A stretch of DNA of 64,000 nucleotides, from contig MEMF01000002.1 in assembly GCA_001767855.1 (NCBI GenBank), positions 433,493-497,492 of the forward strand, in the 5' to 3' direction. The notes below the pieces were generated by a model. The model worked only from the letters and a program-made list of their open reading frames with translations. It was not told the origin of the DNA and ran no database searches. Positions 61,901 through 64,000 of this stretch are shown in pieces (position 1 is the stretch's first letter; every line of letters starts with the position of its first letter). The translations under genes were made by a program, and so were the position numbers. The stretch comes from Alphaproteobacteria bacterium RIFCSPHIGHO2_01_FULL_41_14. Its GTDB lineage: Bacteria > Pseudomonadota > Alphaproteobacteria > UBA7879 > UBA5542.

Positions 61901-62542
61901 TTACAGTGATAGAGAAAATTTTTCTTGTAAAGCCTTAAAAATCACTTGAGTCATGTGGGGAGGGGCCAGCTTTCCCGAGACCGTAAAAAATCTCGGATTT
62001 TGATGAGCTAGAACCTTATATCCTTCATAGACTTTTTCATGAAAGTCGAGAGTCATGGATTCAAAAAAGTCTTGCTGACTTCTTTTGCGCGCTCGGTGTA
62101 ACCCCTCTTTGGGGGGGAGGTCGAAGAAGAACGTCAAGTCAGGCTGAAAGTTTTTCAGTGTGGCTGTGTGAATAGATTGCACGAACTCGATGCCTAAGTT
62201 TTGAGCGTAGCCTTGGTACACAAAAGTGGAATCTGCAAACCGATCACAGAGGACCCATATATTGCGGGCTAAGGCAGGTTTAATCACTTTTTCCACTAAG
62301 TCTCGCCGGGCTGCGTACAAAATAAGGACTTGAGAAACGGCATCCCAGTGCGTCTCAGGATGGTCTTTAAGGGCAGCCCGTAACAATTCTGCACCCGTGG
62401 TCCCTCCTGGCTCTCGTGTTTTGATGACGTGATAGCCTTTGTTTTTTAAAGCTGTTTCCAAGAGCTGAATCTGGGTGGTTTTCCCAGCCCCTTCTCCGCC
62501 TTCGAATGTAATAAATTTTGCTTTCTGAGTCACAGCTAACAA
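61901..62542 (-). CDS. tmk: Thymidylate kinase
   Basis: Phosphorylates dTMP to dTDP. P-loop FEGGEGAGKTTQ (13-24), the DR(F) motif LCDRFADSTFVYQG and the LID segment ARKRSQQDFFE are present. 213 residues if the TTG at 62542 is used; a GTG at 62533 is an alternative and neither has a strong Shine-Dalgarno sequence. It lies directly after rlpA, where many relatives have a D-alanyl-D-alanine carboxypeptidase gene in between. Confidence 0.95.
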   Translation of the reverse strand: MLAVTQKAKFITFEGGEGAGKTTQIQLLETALKNKGYHVIKTREPGGTTGAELLRAALKDHPETHWDAVSQVLILYAARRDLVEKVIKPALARNIWVLCDRFADSTFVYQGYAQNLGIEFVQSIHTATLKNFQPDLTFFFDLPPKEGLHRARKRSQQDFFESMTLDFHEKVYEGYKVLAHQNPRFFTVSGKLAPPHMTQVIFKALQEKFSLSL

Positions 62543-62551
62543 GTCTTTAAA

Positions 62552-63673
62552 TTAAGGATTCACAATACGGGCATCGGGAAGGTTATATCCCTTTTTAGTT
62601 TGGGCAAGCACTTTATTGGCGTCCGAGAGAGAGGAAAAAGGACCCACTCGAACTCGATGGAGGGAACGACCATTAATAGTCACGGGGGACGATTCCACAA
62701 GACCGATAGACCCTAGTTTATGACTTAGGTTTTTAGCGTTCTCAGGATTTCCAAAGAGGCCGGCTTGAACGTAATAGGCTTTTTCAGGGAGGGAGACTTG
62801 TTCCACGGGGGCCATGCCCGGACCCGCTGGGGGCACTTCTGCGGGAAGGATCTCAGCTTGGGATGCAGGGGATGTAGGGGTTGCCTGATCAAATAAAGCT
62901 TCAGAGGGACTTTCCTCTGGGGCTGGGGTGGACGCAACAGTGACAAAACTCTCTGTGTTTTCCACGGGAGCTGGCGTCTCAGGATCTTTTGTAATCACGG
63001 GGGGTGGATAGGCGGCATGAGGAATGGCAGGTTTCTCGCCTCCCTGAAGGGCAGCGGCGGCGGTTTTTGATTCTGGGTTCATGATTTCAACCCGCACCTT
63101 CACATTCCCATCTTCTGGAAACTCTAGGAGAGTCGCAGCCTTGTCTGAAATATCAAGCAGCCGATCGTTTACAAAAGGACCGCGGTCATTAAGACGCACC
63201 ACAATGGATTTATTGTTAGAAAGATTCGTCACCTGCACAATGGAAGGTAACGGGAGGGTTTTATGGCAGCCTGTGAGAAGGGTATTACTGTAAATTTCTC
63301 CATTCGCCGTTCTTTGTCCTTGGAAGGATTTAGGATAGCGAGACGCAAACCCAATTTCATCATACCGAGTGTTCTCGGCTGGGAAGTACCAAACACCGTT
63401 GACCTTGTAAGGTTTTCCGAGTTTATAAACGCCATCTCCTTTGGCGTGTGCCCAAGCGGGAAGGGAGCGTTGAGCCTCTTCTTCCGTTTGGGGCGTGGGG
63501 AGAGCCTCCCCTCTTTCTTCTTTGGGAGATTCACTCTTTTTAACAATCATATCCTCTTTGATCAGAACAGGTTCGGGAGGCAACAAACGCTCAGGCTTTT
63601 GTTCTTTCATTACGCAAGAGGTGAGTAAAAAGAGAGAGGTAAAGAAAAAAGAATTTCTATAGAGATGTGTCAT
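62552..63673 (-). CDS. rlpA: Septal ring lytic transglycosylase RlpA
   Basis: Outer-membrane lipoprotein that cleaves denuded septal glycan strands. Lipobox LLTSC (C20); double-psi beta-barrel with FASRYPKSFQGQRTANGE, HKTLPLPSIVQVTN and VVRLNDRGPFVNDRLLDIS, holding the conserved acidic and histidine residues; a long proline/alanine linker; and a C-terminal SPOR domain (AYYVQAGLFGNPENAKNLS) that targets denuded septal peptidoglycan. 373 residues. Its ATG overlaps the upstream transglycosylase stop by 4 bases. Confidence 0.95.
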   Translation of the reverse strand: MTHLYRNSFFFTSLFLLTSCVMKEQKPERLLPPEPVLIKEDMIVKKSESPKEERGEALPTPQTEEEAQRSLPAWAHAKGDGVYKLGKPYKVNGVWYFPAENTRYDEIGFASRYPKSFQGQRTANGEIYSNTLLTGCHKTLPLPSIVQVTNLSNNKSIVVRLNDRGPFVNDRLLDISDKAATLLEFPEDGNVKVRVEIMNPESKTAAAALQGGEKPAIPHAAYPPPVITKDPETPAPVENTESFVTVASTPAPEESPSEALFDQATPTSPASQAEILPAEVPPAGPGMAPVEQVSLPEKAYYVQAGLFGNPENAKNLSHKLGSIGLVESSPVTINGRSLHRVRVGPFSSLSDANKVLAQTKKGYNLPDARIVNP

Positions 63674-64000
63674 TGATAAGACCTAATTTGATCTGCGAAT
63701 TGGCAGACAGTTAACGCAAAGCAGGTAGAGCGGTTCCACTTTAAGATAACTCTAAAGTTATTGTAAACAAGAAAAGCTTTCTTTTGATTTTCGGGAATAA
63801 GGAGAGATCCTTGAAGATCGGGGAGGGACGTGTCTTTTTTCGCGGGTTTAACCCCGAGAGCAGCCCAATCTTGTTTGGATTTCTGAACAGAAAGAGTGGC
63901 CAATCTTTCGTCAAAGCCATCAGGCAACGTCACCTCTAGGCCCCATGGCTCATTCGGTTTCCATCCCGAGTTAACCAGATAATTGGCAATGGACGCAAAA
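63670..64000 (-). CDS. MltB-type lytic murein transglycosylase, C-terminal part only
   Basis: The frame is open to the right edge of the window, so only about 109 C-terminal residues are seen, beginning FASIANYLVNSGWKPNEPWG. The segments AFLVYNNFRVILKWNRST and FALTVCQFADQI are the C-terminal signature of MltB/SLT_2 lytic transglycosylases. The catalytic glutamate lies beyond the window. Coupled to rlpA by a 4-base overlap, placing two glycan-cleaving enzymes in one operon. Confidence 0.92.
   Translation of the reverse strand, partial: FASIANYLVNSGWKPNEPWGLEVTLPDGFDERLATLSVQKSKQDWAALGVKPAKKDTSLPDLQGSLLIPENQKKAFLVYNNFRVILKWNRSTCFALTVCQFADQIRSYQ

Noticed and set aside
1..64000. CRISPR arrays, rRNA genes, complete insertion sequences, prophage genes
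   Set aside because: I looked for regularly spaced repeats, transposase motifs and conserved rRNA segments and saw none.

Overview
The window reads as a chromosomal segment of an alphaproteobacterium. Several gene neighbourhoods are typical of that class: the full mraZ-to-ftsZ cell-wall/division cluster, DUF2948-murA-dcd, murJ-trpS, and lytic transglycosylase-rlpA-tmk-holB-metG-tatD-MBL. The mixture of host-association traits (many exported proteins without recognisable function, leucine-rich-repeat proteins, a type VI secretion locus, a fucosyltransferase, an exported kinase-like protein) suggests a symbiont or parasite of eukaryotic cells, perhaps close to Holosporales/Paracaedibacteraceae. 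That placement is inference; no rRNA gene is present to test it.

Layout. At 1-364 lies the start of an MmpA-type XRE regulator (cut by the edge) with palindromic operator candidates upstream. From 578 to 20920 the minus strand carries the dcw cluster: mraZ, rsmH, ftsL, ftsI, murE, murF, mraY, murD, ftsW, murG, murC, murB, ddl, ftsQ, ftsA, ftsZ. It is tightly overlapped except at three places: a repeat element between murE and murF, two leucine-rich-repeat genes plus a 375-base spacer between murF and mraY, and a short gap between murG and murC. A triple TGGGA box precedes mraZ and a good promoter precedes mraY.

From 21196 to 25403 there is an accessory block of five exported proteins of unknown function; two share cysteine CX3C pairs and a W-x-R-x8-R-G-[DE] motif. 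Then come a ribbon-helix-helix protein, xseB, an NfeD-like protein and an exported aminoglycoside-phosphotransferase-like kinase with its own promoter. From 27807 to 38626 a minus-strand operon encodes part of a type VI secretion system: tssB, tssC, two hcp-like genes, tssE, tssF, tssG, a GT10 fucosyltransferase, vgrG and a MORN-repeat protein. The membrane complex, TssK and the ClpV ATPase are not in the window.

From 38779 to 51548: DUF2948, murA, dcd, a 46-residue small protein, tRNA-Thr, two outer-membrane beta-barrels around tRNA-Glu, a 1037-residue exported coiled-coil protein, mlaA-mlaC, murJ, trpS and an exported protein with an aspartate-rich tail. From 51643 to the end, all on the minus strand: an exporter-type ABC transporter, der, bamB, a YfgM-like TPR protein, a HAD hydrolase, an MBL-fold hydrolase, tatD, metG, holB, tmk, rlpA and the 3' part of a MltB-type transglycosylase gene.

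Together the window holds most of the machinery for peptidoglycan precursor synthesis and septation (MurA-MurG, MraY, MurJ flippase, FtsI/FtsW, RlpA, MltB), outer-membrane maintenance (BamB, MlaA/C), and a contact-dependent secretion locus with associated cargo candidates.
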